Below, piece after piece: positions 22,959 to 29,940 of a DNA stretch of 39,166 nt. Source of the stretch: an uncultured Eubacteriales bacterium. GTDB taxonomy: Bacteria > Bacillota > Clostridia > Oscillospirales > Butyricicoccaceae. A program made the position numbers and the translations under genes. The notes below the pieces were generated by a model. The model was not told the DNA's origin and searched no databases. It worked only from the letters and a program-made list of their open reading frames with translations. The stretch is taken from positions 1 to 39,166 of the forward strand of contig CAKUAK010000103.1 in the NCBI GenBank assembly GCA_934636325.1, read 5' to 3'. Position 1 is the stretch's first letter, and each line of letters begins with the position of its first letter.

Positions 22959-24115
22959 GCCGCAGCCACCGCCGCGGCATGCAGGCAGCTGCGGTATACC
23001 GCAAGGGCATTGGCCGCAAAGCCGTCCTCCGAAAACCTCTGCCGCGCGAGACGCCCGGCAGCCGCGCCCATCCTGTGCCTGAGATCGGTGCTGACCATGA
23101 CCTCGAGGAATGCAAGGAATTGCTCCTTTGAATCATAGGCGAAGCCGTTTATGCCCCGGCAGACAACGCCCCGCAGACACTCGTCACGATGGCAGAGCAG
23201 CGGCAGGCCGCAGGCCATGGCCTCTATATACGTCATGCCCTGGGTCTCGCACTGCGAGGCGCTCACAAATATATCGCCCGCCTTATAGAACCCGGCGACG
23301 TCGACCGGGGGCACCATGCCGGCAAATATGACCCTATCCTCCAGGCCGCATTCGGCGGCCTGCTCTTCAAGCATGCGGCGGGCCGGGCCGTCGCCGACGA
23401 GCAGCAGCTTTATGTTGCCGGGCGCCGATGCCAAAAAGCCTATAAGCTCGTCGATATGCTTTTCCTTTGCCAGCCTGCCGACATAGGTTAGCGCAATGTC
23501 CTCTTCGCCGATACCAAGGCTGCTTCGAAGCTGACGGCGCCGCTTTTCCGACACCGGCGCCGCCAGGGATGATATATCTATCCCGGTGGGGACTGTATAT
23601 ATCGGCCGGGTCACGCCGTAGCTTCCGAGGATATTTCTTATTTTATCTGTCGGAACTATCACAGCGTCGGTCTGCGAAAGCACATATCTTGAAAACCACA
23701 CGGCAAGCGATCTGCCCAGCCGGGCATTGGGCGAAAAATAACAGGTCAGATCCTCATAAACGGTGTGATAGGTGTGAACGAGGGGGCAGCCGCAGGTTCT
23801 TGCTATGCGCCGCGCAAATGCAAATGTCGAAAACTCGCATTGGCTGTGAACGACGTCGGGCCTCCAATCGGTCAGCTCGCGTATGAGCTGTCCCCCGCCC
23901 GCGGCCCTGAGCCTCGCCTTGGGATAGACCGCGCCGACGCCGACAGAGCCGATATAATACACATCGCCCTCACGGTATGTCCTGTGGCTTCCCGAAAGGG
24001 TGAGTATCCGCACCTCGTGTCCCATGCGCCGCAGCCCGTCGGCAAGATTGACCACCGACGTTACAACGCCGTTAATGACTGGCCGGTACCAGTCTGTTGT
24101 TATCAGGATCTTCAT
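22955..24115 (-). CDS. GT4 family glycosyltransferase, diacylglycerol glucosyltransferase-like
   Basis: 386 residues with a GT-B fold. The start MKILITTDWYRPVINGVVTSVVNLADGLRRMGHEV is the usual acceptor-domain opening. VHTYHTVYEDLT (113-124) resembles the lipid-acceptor region of diacylglycerol glucosyltransferases, and the donor-site E-x7-E is Glu290/Glu298 (CETQGMTYIEAMACG). Probably adds a sugar to a membrane lipid or lipid-linked intermediate at the cytoplasmic face. The ATG at 24115 fits GGAGG at 9 nt, better than the ATG at 24124, which abuts the RBS. Its first 44 bases overlap the end of the phospholipase-like gene. Confidence 0.88.
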   Translation of the reverse strand: MKILITTDWYRPVINGVVTSVVNLADGLRRMGHEVRILTLSGSHRTYREGDVYYIGSVGVGAVYPKARLRAAGGGQLIRELTDWRPDVVHSQCEFSTFAFARRIARTCGCPLVHTYHTVYEDLTCYFSPNARLGRSLAVWFSRYVLSQTDAVIVPTDKIRNILGSYGVTRPIYTVPTGIDISSLAAPVSEKRRRQLRSSLGIGEEDIALTYVGRLAKEKHIDELIGFLASAPGNIKLLLVGDGPARRMLEEQAAECGLEDRVIFAGMVPPVDVAGFYKAGDIFVSASQCETQGMTYIEAMACGLPLLCHRDECLRGVVCRGINGFAYDSKEQFLAFLEVMVSTDLRHRMGAAAGRLARQRFSEDGFAANALAVYRSCLHAAAVAAA

Positions 24116-24668
24116 GAAGATCATCCTCCTGTCTGTTCTGCATCACATCGTGACGCAGGCATCGTCTCATGATCCGGGCGGAGGCCGCCATTATGCAGCG
24201 GCAGTCGTCCTCGATGCCGGGAGGCCCGTCACAGTAGGCCTTCCGCAGCAGCTCATAGCTTTCGGCCGGATCTTCACCGCCGCGCCGCAGCGCGGCGGTG
24301 AAGGCTGTATGCAGCTCTTCTTCATACAAAATGTGCTGCCGCAGGCTTCCCGTCCAGAAGCTGTTATGCGGATATGTGAAGGCGTCGGCGGCATAGTGCA
24401 GGACGGTCCCGAGACGAAAGGCGTCCCATGCCGACCAGACGCCGGAGCTTTCCAGGCTTCCGATATGCTTTCTGACAAACGCTGAAGAGTTGGCGGCGTT
24501 GTGGCCTGTAAACTTTTCATGGGTCATTATGCCGCGAAGAAAACTGAATATATTGATGTCGGGATCTACGCACCCGATAAGGAATGCTCGCCTGTGACGG
24601 CGGAGCCCGGCGGTGCCGTACCTGTCGAGAAGATATCTCCCCAGCGCCAGATGATCGGTGCTTTTCAT
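24072..24668 (-). CDS. Zinc-dependent phospholipase C-like protein
   Basis: 198 residues. The pattern fits the zinc-dependent PLC family (PF00882): His6, GCVDPDINIF (32-41), TH(50)EKFTGH, LHYAADAFTYPHN (90-102, with His91, Asp95 and His101) and H112...EEELH120. No signal peptide is visible, so it appears cytoplasmic, as are many proteins of this subfamily; the true substrate is unknown. It precedes a lipid-type glycosyltransferase and may act on the same lipid pool (inference). Its last 44 bases overlap the next gene in another frame. 12 bp after the small membrane protein gene. Confidence 0.8.
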   Translation of the reverse strand: MKSTDHLALGRYLLDRYGTAGLRRHRRAFLIGCVDPDINIFSFLRGIMTHEKFTGHNAANSSAFVRKHIGSLESSGVWSAWDAFRLGTVLHYAADAFTYPHNSFWTGSLRQHILYEEELHTAFTAALRRGGEDPAESYELLRKAYCDGPPGIEDDCRCIMAASARIMRRCLRHDVMQNRQEDDLHEDPDNNRLVPASH

Positions 24669-24680
24669 TTTATCGCCCTG

Positions 24681-25139
24681 TTATGCCTTGCCGGCCGTCG
24701 TGCGTCCCGGGCGATCCCTGATTATCATAAAGGCGAATACGGCCAAAAGATTCGTGAAAAGCCCGAGTATCGGCCAGAGCGATTTGTTCATGCCCTCGTT
24801 TACGGCGCTTCTGTAAAGCCACGCCACGGTCAGCAGCCAATAATATATCAGCAGCGCCAGCCAGAGCACAGCCGTTCCTCCGATGATCGCGTAATTGAAG
24901 GCGGTCAGCGGGGTGATCCGGTTTTTAATCCTATCTTCGATATCCTTTTCATGGCCGTCGTGTCCTTCCTTGGGCAGCGCGGCGACATCATTGCTCCTTT
25001 CAAGCGAGACGATCTCGCCTATCTGCTTCGAGAGGCTCATCGGCACGGCGACAGCCGTGAATACTGCCAGCAGCACTGCCAGGATGGCGACCGTCCGAAA
25101 GGCCTTGACATAATTTTTCTTCATGATGGTCTCGATCAT
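24681..25139 (-). CDS. Small membrane protein, unrecognised family
   Basis: 152 residues, not recognised. The layout is a short basic N-terminus, one membrane helix (about 14-35), a charged external loop of about 45 residues (SKQIGEIVSLERSNDVAALPKEGHDGHEKDIEDRIKNRI), a second hydrophobic segment (about 82-106), and a third near 122-138 before a basic tail. The ATG at 25139 is fixed by GGAGG eight bases upstream. First gene of the envelope operon and directly behind the repeat-bearing control region. It could be a membrane partner or regulator of the enzymes that follow, but nothing in the sequence proves it. Confidence 0.8.
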   Translation of the reverse strand: MIETIMKKNYVKAFRTVAILAVLLAVFTAVAVPMSLSKQIGEIVSLERSNDVAALPKEGHDGHEKDIEDRIKNRITPLTAFNYAIIGGTAVLWLALLIYYWLLTVAWLYRSAVNEGMNKSLWPILGLFTNLLAVFAFMIIRDRPGRTTAGKA

Positions 25140-25171
25140 CGTTATTACCTCCGTTTTTTTAGATAAAACCA

Positions 25172-25213
25172 AAGCGTCCCTTTACCGGACAATGCCATTG
25201 TAAAGGAACGCTT
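25172..25213 (-). terminator. Hairpin after the response regulator 2 gene
   Basis: Inverted repeat AAGCGTCCCTTTAC (25172-25185) with GTAAAGGAACGCTT (25200-25213), one mismatch. On the minus strand it is followed by TTGGTTTTATCT. Likely terminates or attenuates the HK2-RR2 transcript. The candidate -10 TACAAT of the downstream operon lies inside it (25197-25202). Confidence 0.65.
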
Positions 25214-25252
25214 AAAACTCCGTATAAACGATAATTAAACCAATTTTAAACC
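25197..25252 (-). promoter_or_regulatory. Activator-type promoter of the envelope operon with four 11-bp repeats
   Basis: Four contiguous 11-mers on the minus strand: GGTTTAAAATT (25242-25252), GGTTTAATTAT (25231-25241), CGTTTATACGG (25220-25230) and AGTTTTAAGCG (25209-25219). The -10-like TACAAT (25197-25202, 5 of 6) follows. No consensus -35 is present; the repeats cover that position, as in PhoB-class activated promoters. Confidence 0.7.
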
Positions 25253-25265
25253 GGCTTTTTTGACA

Positions 25266-25961
25266 TCATTCACCGCGGCTGAGGCGGTATCCGACCCCCC
25301 ATACGGTCTGGAGCAGCTTTGGGTGGGAAGGATCGTCCTCCACCTTTTCGCGCAGACGGTTTATGTGTACGGCAACGGTAACATTGTCGCCCATTGATTC
25401 GAGACCCCAGATCATCTCATAGAGATCCTCGCGGCTGAACACCTGCCCCGGATGACGCATGAGGAAGAGCAGCAGCTCGTATTCCTTGTTTTTCAAGGGC
25501 AGCTGCTCTCCGTTTTTGAATATAAGGCGCTGTTCGGGATCGGCGGTAAGCACCCCGGCCGTCACGAGCCTGGGACGCCCTTCATCCTGCGGCTTGAGCC
25601 GACGGTACTGGGCCAGATGCGCCTTGACACGCGCCACAAGGACGCTTGGCGAAAAGGGCTTTTCGATATAGTCGTCGGCCCCGAAGCCCAGCCCGCGTAT
25701 CTTATCGACATCCTTGCTCAGCGCCGTGACCATAAGTATCGGTATATCCCTTTTTTCGCGCACCGTGCGGCAGATAGAAAATCCATCCGTTCCGGGCAGC
25801 ATAAGGTCGAGCAGCATCAGATCGTATTGACCGCACATAGCCTCTTTCAGCCCCGACGTGCCGTCGGAGCATATCTGCACCTCATATCCGCTGAGCTCGA
25901 GATAATCGCGCTCTATGGCTGCGATATCGGCGTCGTCTTCGATGATGAGTATTTTAGCCAT
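25266..25961 (-). CDS. OmpR-family response regulator (system 2)
   Basis: 231 residues. Receiver 1-118 with E8/D9/D10, acceptor Asp52 (LLDLMLPGTDG) and Lys101 (YIEKPF). Winged-helix domain at about 132-229 (LPLKNKEYELLLFLMRHPGQVFSREDLYEMIWG ... LQTVWGVGYRLS), a standard OmpR/PhoB type. The start overlaps the kinase stop by 8 bp, so kinase and regulator are co-translated with the kinase first. Tandem GTTTAA-type repeats lie just behind this gene and at the promoter of the pair, making it the best candidate to bind both. Confidence 0.94.
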   Translation of the reverse strand: MAKILIIEDDADIAAIERDYLELSGYEVQICSDGTSGLKEAMCGQYDLMLLDLMLPGTDGFSICRTVREKRDIPILMVTALSKDVDKIRGLGFGADDYIEKPFSPSVLVARVKAHLAQYRRLKPQDEGRPRLVTAGVLTADPEQRLIFKNGEQLPLKNKEYELLLFLMRHPGQVFSREDLYEMIWGLESMGDNVTVAVHINRLREKVEDDPSHPKLLQTVWGVGYRLSRGE

Positions 25962-27108
25962 GGCTGTCCTCCTTTGAAAGGGGCAGGGTCAGTATGATTC
26001 TCAGTCCCCCACCGTCGACATTTTCGGCGCGGACCTGCCCTCCCATTGCCGTCACGGCCTTTTTGACCACGGCGAGCCCCAGTCCGCTGCCGCTTCCCGG
26101 CGCAGTGCGCGATGCGTCCCCGCGATAAAACAGGTCGAATAGCTTGGAAAGCTGCTCTGCGGGGACACCGGCCCCATTATCGCTGAAGGAGACCTCGGCC
26201 ATGCCGCCTGTCTCCCTCGCGGAAATATCGATCCGCATATCGTCACGCCCGCCGTATTTGCGGCTGTTGGTCAGGATATTCGAAACGACCCTGCCGAGCA
26301 GCTCGCGGTCGGCCGTCACCCCGAGATCATCCGGGATGTCAAGCCCGATCTCCATGCCGCCCATTCCCGGTTCGTTTATCATTTTGGCCAGCGTCTCTGA
26401 AAGCGGCAGCGCCTCGGCATGAACAGGATAGCTGCCGGTCTCCATCTTGGCAAACTCGAAGAGGCGGCCGACCATGCCCTCTATGTCGATCTCTTTTGCA
26501 TGTATCGTCTCGAGATAGCGGCGCCGCGCCTGTTCATCCCTCGCCACGTCGTCCAGAAGCGCCTCTGTATAGGCGCGGATAGAGGTCAGCGGGCTTTTGA
26601 GATCGTGGGACATGCCGGCGATGAGCTCCTGCTTTTTCTGCTGCTCCTCCTGCTGCTGCTCGAGGGATGTCTTGAGCCGAAGCGCCATCTCATCGACGGC
26701 GTCGCAGGCCGCCTTGAACTCGTCCTTCCCGCCGTAGGCTATCGGCGTGTCAAGGTCGCCGTCACGCACCCTTGCCACACCGGCAACGAGCAGATCGAGA
26801 GGCCCAGAGATATGGCGGAACAGCATCCGCGTCAGATAAATATTCGTAAGCACGATGGTCAGCAGCAGAGCTGCCGCCACAGCGCCGGCATAAATGCATA
26901 TCATCGCGCCGAAGCCCGACAGAACATCTTCAAGCTGCTCTCCGGTCTGGTGCAGATCATGAAACGAGACCCCCAGACGCGGTAGATAAACATACTTTAA
27001 CAGCCCGAAGGCGACAGTCATCCCGATGAAAAGGAGCACCGCCGCCGTCAAGACGGGAATGACGAGCATGGCGATATTGGAACGCGCCAAACGCTTTTTA
27101 ATGGTCAT
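25954..27108 (-). CDS. Sensor histidine kinase (system 2)
   Basis: 384 residues. Membrane helices at about 12-38 and 66-90 flank a very short external loop (about 27 residues), suggesting sensing within or at the membrane. A HAMP region (about 91-150) leads to a Gln/Glu/Lys-rich coil and the phospho-acceptor His168 (LIAGMSHDLKSPLTSI). The ATPase has N box NILTNSRKYGG, G1 DNGAGVP and G2 GSGLGLAV. The ATG at 27108 follows GGGAGG by 8 bases; that RBS lies in the loop of a 10-bp inverted repeat (27107-27140). The short sensor loop is typical of kinases responding to envelope stress or a membrane partner (inference). Confidence 0.93.
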   Translation of the reverse strand: MTIKKRLARSNIAMLVIPVLTAAVLLFIGMTVAFGLLKYVYLPRLGVSFHDLHQTGEQLEDVLSGFGAMICIYAGAVAAALLLTIVLTNIYLTRMLFRHISGPLDLLVAGVARVRDGDLDTPIAYGGKDEFKAACDAVDEMALRLKTSLEQQQEEQQKKQELIAGMSHDLKSPLTSIRAYTEALLDDVARDEQARRRYLETIHAKEIDIEGMVGRLFEFAKMETGSYPVHAEALPLSETLAKMINEPGMGGMEIGLDIPDDLGVTADRELLGRVVSNILTNSRKYGGRDDMRIDISARETGGMAEVSFSDNGAGVPAEQLSKLFDLFYRGDASRTAPGSGSGLGLAVVKKAVTAMGGQVRAENVDGGGLRIILTLPLSKEDSHG

Positions 27109-27140
27109 AGGCCTGACCTCCCATTTGATATCAGGCCTAT
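27107..27140 (-). promoter_or_regulatory. 10-bp inverted repeat overlapping -10 and start codon of HK2
   Basis: ATAGGCCTGA (27107-27116) and TCAGGCCTAT (27131-27140) are perfect complements separated by 14 bases that contain the GGGAGG ribosome binding site. One arm overlaps the -10, the other the ATG. Possible operator; in read-through RNA it would instead be a hairpin displaying or hiding the RBS. Confidence 0.6.
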
Positions 27141-27181
27141 TATACCATACCGCGCGGACATGTTTTAAACTGTTGTTAAAC
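27139..27181 (-). promoter_or_regulatory. Promoter of HK2-RR2 with two 11-bp repeats
   Basis: TATAAT (27139-27144) preceded by TG-N (extended -10). A weak -35 TTAAAA (27163-27168) lies inside two tandem 11-mers, GTTTAACAACA (27171-27181) and GTTTAAAACAT (27160-27170). The GTTTAA core and 11-bp period are those seen in front of the envelope operon. Confidence 0.7.
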
Positions 27182-27189
27182 GAAGGACT

Positions 27190-28194
27190 TTATTTCTTCT
27201 CGTCGAGCAGCATGACGCCCTGCGGCGGATTCTTGTCGATGGCCCCGACGATCCTGTGGGGCAGATACGGCTCTTCGATATAGGAGATGTCCTCTGCCGT
27301 AAGCTCTATATCAAGCGCGCCCGCGGCGTCATCGAGATAAGCCGCCTTTGTCGCGCCGACTATCGGCGAGGCCACGCCTCTGGCCCAATGCCATGCCAGC
27401 GCTATCTGCTGCATTTTGACGCCGTATTTTTCGGCCAGCTCATGCACACGCCCGACGATCTGCATATCCTGCTGTTCGGTCGTGTCGTATTTGCCCATGG
27501 CCACCCTATCGGTCCGGCTGCGGACGGTATCAGTGTTCCACATCGGGCGTGTCAGATGCCCGGCGGCCAGCGGGCTGTATGGCATAAGGCTTACGCCCAT
27601 CTGGCGGCATATTGGGATGAGCTCGCGCTCGTCCTCGCGGTAAAGCAGATTATAGTGGTTCTCCATGGCCTCGAACCTTGCCCAGCCGTGGTCGCGGGCG
27701 CAGAGCTGCATATTCTGGAACTGATATCCGTACATGGCCGAGGCCCCAAGCGCCCTTACCTTTCCGGCCTTTACAAGGTCGTTCAGCGCCTCCATCGTCT
27801 CTTCTATCGGGGTATCGTAATCAAAGCGATGGATAATATAAAGATCGAGATGATCGGTCCCCAGGCGCTTTAAGCTGCCGTCGATCTCGCGCATGATGGC
27901 CTCGCGCGACAGCCTGCCGGGATTAAAATAGACCTTTGACGCGATGACGACCTTATCTCGGGCGATATTGTCCTTGAGCGCTTTCCCGAGGTATTCCTCG
28001 CTGGTCCCGGCCGAATAGCCGTTGGCCGTGTCGAAAAAGTTTATTCCGAGATCAAGGGCATGCCTTACCACATCGCCGGTCTTTTTTTCGTCCAGCGTCC
28101 AATCGTGCATCGTGCCGGTCTTGCCGAAGCTCATGCACCCGACGCAGATCTTCGAGATCTCGATATCGGTGCCGCCAAGTTTCGTGTATTTCAT
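27190..28194 (-). CDS. Aldo/keto reductase
   Basis: 334 residues, a (beta/alpha)8 NAD(P)H-dependent oxidoreductase. The catalytic tetrad is visible: Asp55 and Tyr60 (FFDTANGYSAGTSEEYLG), Lys87 (VVIASKV) and His122 (YIIHRFD). PYSPLAAGHL and the cofactor segment SPIVGATKAAYLDDA are typical of the YhdN/Tas-like group. Last gene of a MerR-CMD-flavodoxin-AKR operon, 19 bp after the flavodoxin. No strong terminator separates it from the HK2 gene downstream, so some read-through is possible. Substrate unknown. Confidence 0.93.
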   Translation of the reverse strand: MKYTKLGGTDIEISKICVGCMSFGKTGTMHDWTLDEKKTGDVVRHALDLGINFFDTANGYSAGTSEEYLGKALKDNIARDKVVIASKVYFNPGRLSREAIMREIDGSLKRLGTDHLDLYIIHRFDYDTPIEETMEALNDLVKAGKVRALGASAMYGYQFQNMQLCARDHGWARFEAMENHYNLLYREDERELIPICRQMGVSLMPYSPLAAGHLTRPMWNTDTVRSRTDRVAMGKYDTTEQQDMQIVGRVHELAEKYGVKMQQIALAWHWARGVASPIVGATKAAYLDDAAGALDIELTAEDISYIEEPYLPHRIVGAIDKNPPQGVMLLDEKK

Positions 28195-28213
28195 ATCCGC
28201 CCAGCTCCTTTTC

Positions 28214-28693
28214 TCAGATATTCAGGCTGTCGATCCACTTCTGCACCGACGCCGCGCTTTCGCGGCTGCTCAGGCGCTTGCCGGGAAGCCATCCGGTCTC
28301 CTTCGAGCACGCGGCCTTGAGGATATCCTCGCCGCCCATGCCGCTGCCGCCGGAGGTGGCAAAGGGTATGACCGTCTTGCCCGAAAGATCATAGCTCTCA
28401 AGGAATGTCTCTATTATGCGCGGGGCCTGATACCACCAGATGGGGAAGCCGATGAACAGGGTGTCGTACTGTGTCATATCCCCCACCCTACCGGCAATAG
28501 CCGGACGGCTCTTGGGATTCTTCATCTCGATCGTACTTCGGCTGGCCTTATCGTTCCAGTCGAGATCATGGGCGGTATACGGCGTTTCGGGCGCGATCTC
28601 GAAAAGATCTCCGCCGGTCACGTCGGCGATCGTCTTGGCCAGCTTTGCCGTCTGGCCGCTTACGGAAAAATATGCAACTAAAGTTTTATTCAT
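28214..28693 (-). CDS. Flavodoxin
   Basis: 159 residues, FMN-binding electron carrier. The phosphate-binding start is VAYFSVSGQTAKLAKTIAD (6-24), followed by the FMN-contact segment FIGFPIWWYQAPRIIETFLE and PFATSGGSGMG. This is the longer flavodoxin type often found beside aldo/keto reductases in Clostridia, probably passing electrons to an oxidoreductase. 36 bp after the CMD gene. Confidence 0.92.
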   Translation of the reverse strand: MNKTLVAYFSVSGQTAKLAKTIADVTGGDLFEIAPETPYTAHDLDWNDKASRSTIEMKNPKSRPAIAGRVGDMTQYDTLFIGFPIWWYQAPRIIETFLESYDLSGKTVIPFATSGGSGMGGEDILKAACSKETGWLPGKRLSSRESAASVQKWIDSLNI

Positions 28694-28729
28694 CTTTTCT
28701 TCCTCCGATTTTGCAGCGTTTTTCGGTCA

Positions 28730-29491
28730 TTATTTTCCGGCTTCGGGCAGCATCTCGTTGATGCACCCCAGCGCATTCAGCGTCCGCGGAAAGCCGATAT
28801 AGGGTATGCAGACCGTCAGGGCGGCCAGCAGATCCTCTTTGGTGTTTCCTACCCCTGCATTGCCTTTGACGTGGGACTTGAGCTGGGGCTCGCATCCGCC
28901 CTGGGCGCAGAGCACGGCAAAGGTCAGCATCTCGCGCTCGGGCACCGACAGAAATCCCCGGGTATAGAAATCGCCGAAGCAATAGCCCGAAAGATAATCC
29001 TGAATATTCTTCTGGTTCTGCGGCGCGTTGGCGCGCATGGCGTCGATATGCTCTCCGAAGATCGACTTCTGCACCGCGATGCCGTCGGCAAGGCGGCTCT
29101 CTTCCGTAACGGTACGGCCGCTCTCCAGAGGCATGGCAATGCCCTTTTCCTCAAACACCTCGTTTACAGCCATGACGGCGTTCTCGGCCTTTCCGAGGCC
29201 GATATAGGGTGCGCAGTGATATACCGCCTCTTTGATATCCTCGGGTCTGACACCGGCGGCCAGCGCCGCCGCGGTGTGACGTCTGACCTCGTTCACCGTC
29301 TGATTGGTAACTGCCACGGCCAGTATCACAAGCTCGCGCATGCGGGCGCTCAGCTTTTCCTCGGCGTATATCTCGCCGTATATCAGCCTTGCCTTGATGG
29401 CCGCAAAGTCGGGGGCGGTCTGCGCCAAGGCTGTCTGCGTGCTTCCATACAGCTCCCGCATGGTCTTTTCGGTTTTTTCTGCTCTGTTCAT
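28730..29491 (-). CDS. Carboxymuconolactone decarboxylase-family protein, two-domain
   Basis: 253 residues, with two tandem CMD folds (about 30-120 and 150-250). The first shows ARMRELVILAVAVTNQTVNEVRRHTAAALAAGV, the second EREMLTFAVLCAQGGCEPQLKSHVKGN. Neither half has the CxxC of AhpD-type peroxidases, so it is closer to the decarboxylase-like branch. In Clostridia such proteins commonly sit with flavodoxin and aldo/keto reductase under MerR or LysR control, as here. Specific reaction unknown. Confidence 0.88.
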   Translation of the reverse strand: MNRAEKTEKTMRELYGSTQTALAQTAPDFAAIKARLIYGEIYAEEKLSARMRELVILAVAVTNQTVNEVRRHTAAALAAGVRPEDIKEAVYHCAPYIGLGKAENAVMAVNEVFEEKGIAMPLESGRTVTEESRLADGIAVQKSIFGEHIDAMRANAPQNQKNIQDYLSGYCFGDFYTRGFLSVPEREMLTFAVLCAQGGCEPQLKSHVKGNAGVGNTKEDLLAALTVCIPYIGFPRTLNALGCINEMLPEAGK

Positions 29492-29508
29492 AATACTGCC
29501 TCCTTTTA

Positions 29509-29865
29509 TTATTTGCTCATCGGGTTCTTCTCTATCTCACGGCGAAGGTAATCGAGCCTCGCCAGCTGCTTTTCCTGAAAATGTATCTCTTCCAATGTCG
29601 CGTTTCTCTTTTCCTCTATCATCCGCAGGCGCGCGCCGCAGCTTTGGGGCTGCTCCAGCAGAAGTCGCATATATATCTCTATCTCGTCAGAGGTAAAGCC
29701 GATATCGTGAAGGGTCATTATCGTGCTTAGACGCTTCAGATCCTCATCGTCATACTGCCATGCTCCGATCACCTTTTTGAGCGCCCCGCACAACCCCCAT
29801 TTTTCATATTCCTTCAGGATGGATATGGGTATATTATAGCGCTCGGCGGCCTCTTGCTGTGTCAT
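29509..29865 (-). CDS. MerR-family transcriptional regulator
   Basis: 118 residues. The N-terminal helix-turn-helix (TQQEAAERYNIPISILKEYEKWGLCG) and wing (WQYDDEDLKRLSTIMTLHDIGFTSDEI) are followed by a dimerisation coiled coil (about 70-112). The C-terminal effector domain is very short, with Cys54 and Cys67-type metal-thiol patterns absent; one cysteine lies in PQSCGARLR. The ATG at 29865 follows GGGAGATGAGCAG; an upstream in-frame start has no RBS. First gene of the operon with CMD (17 bp), flavodoxin and AKR, so it probably controls them. Confidence 0.88.
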   Translation of the reverse strand: MTQQEAAERYNIPISILKEYEKWGLCGALKKVIGAWQYDDEDLKRLSTIMTLHDIGFTSDEIEIYMRLLLEQPQSCGARLRMIEEKRNATLEEIHFQEKQLARLDYLRREIEKNPMSK

Positions 29866-29888
29866 CTGCTCATCTCCCGGACATAAAA

Positions 29889-29916
29889 ATAAAGGCACCC
29901 TTTCGGATGCCTTTAT
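29889..29916 (-). terminator. Terminator of the LysR gene
   Basis: AATAAAGGCA and TGCCTTTATT arms with inner CC/GG pairs. The single mismatch becomes a G-U pair only in the minus-strand RNA, which supports that direction. T-rich tail. It begins 25 bases after the lysR stop and also occupies the leader of the MerR operon, whose candidate -10 (TATAAA) lies just upstream. Confidence 0.75.
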
Positions 29917-29940
29917 TTTATATCCACCGCACAAATATGT

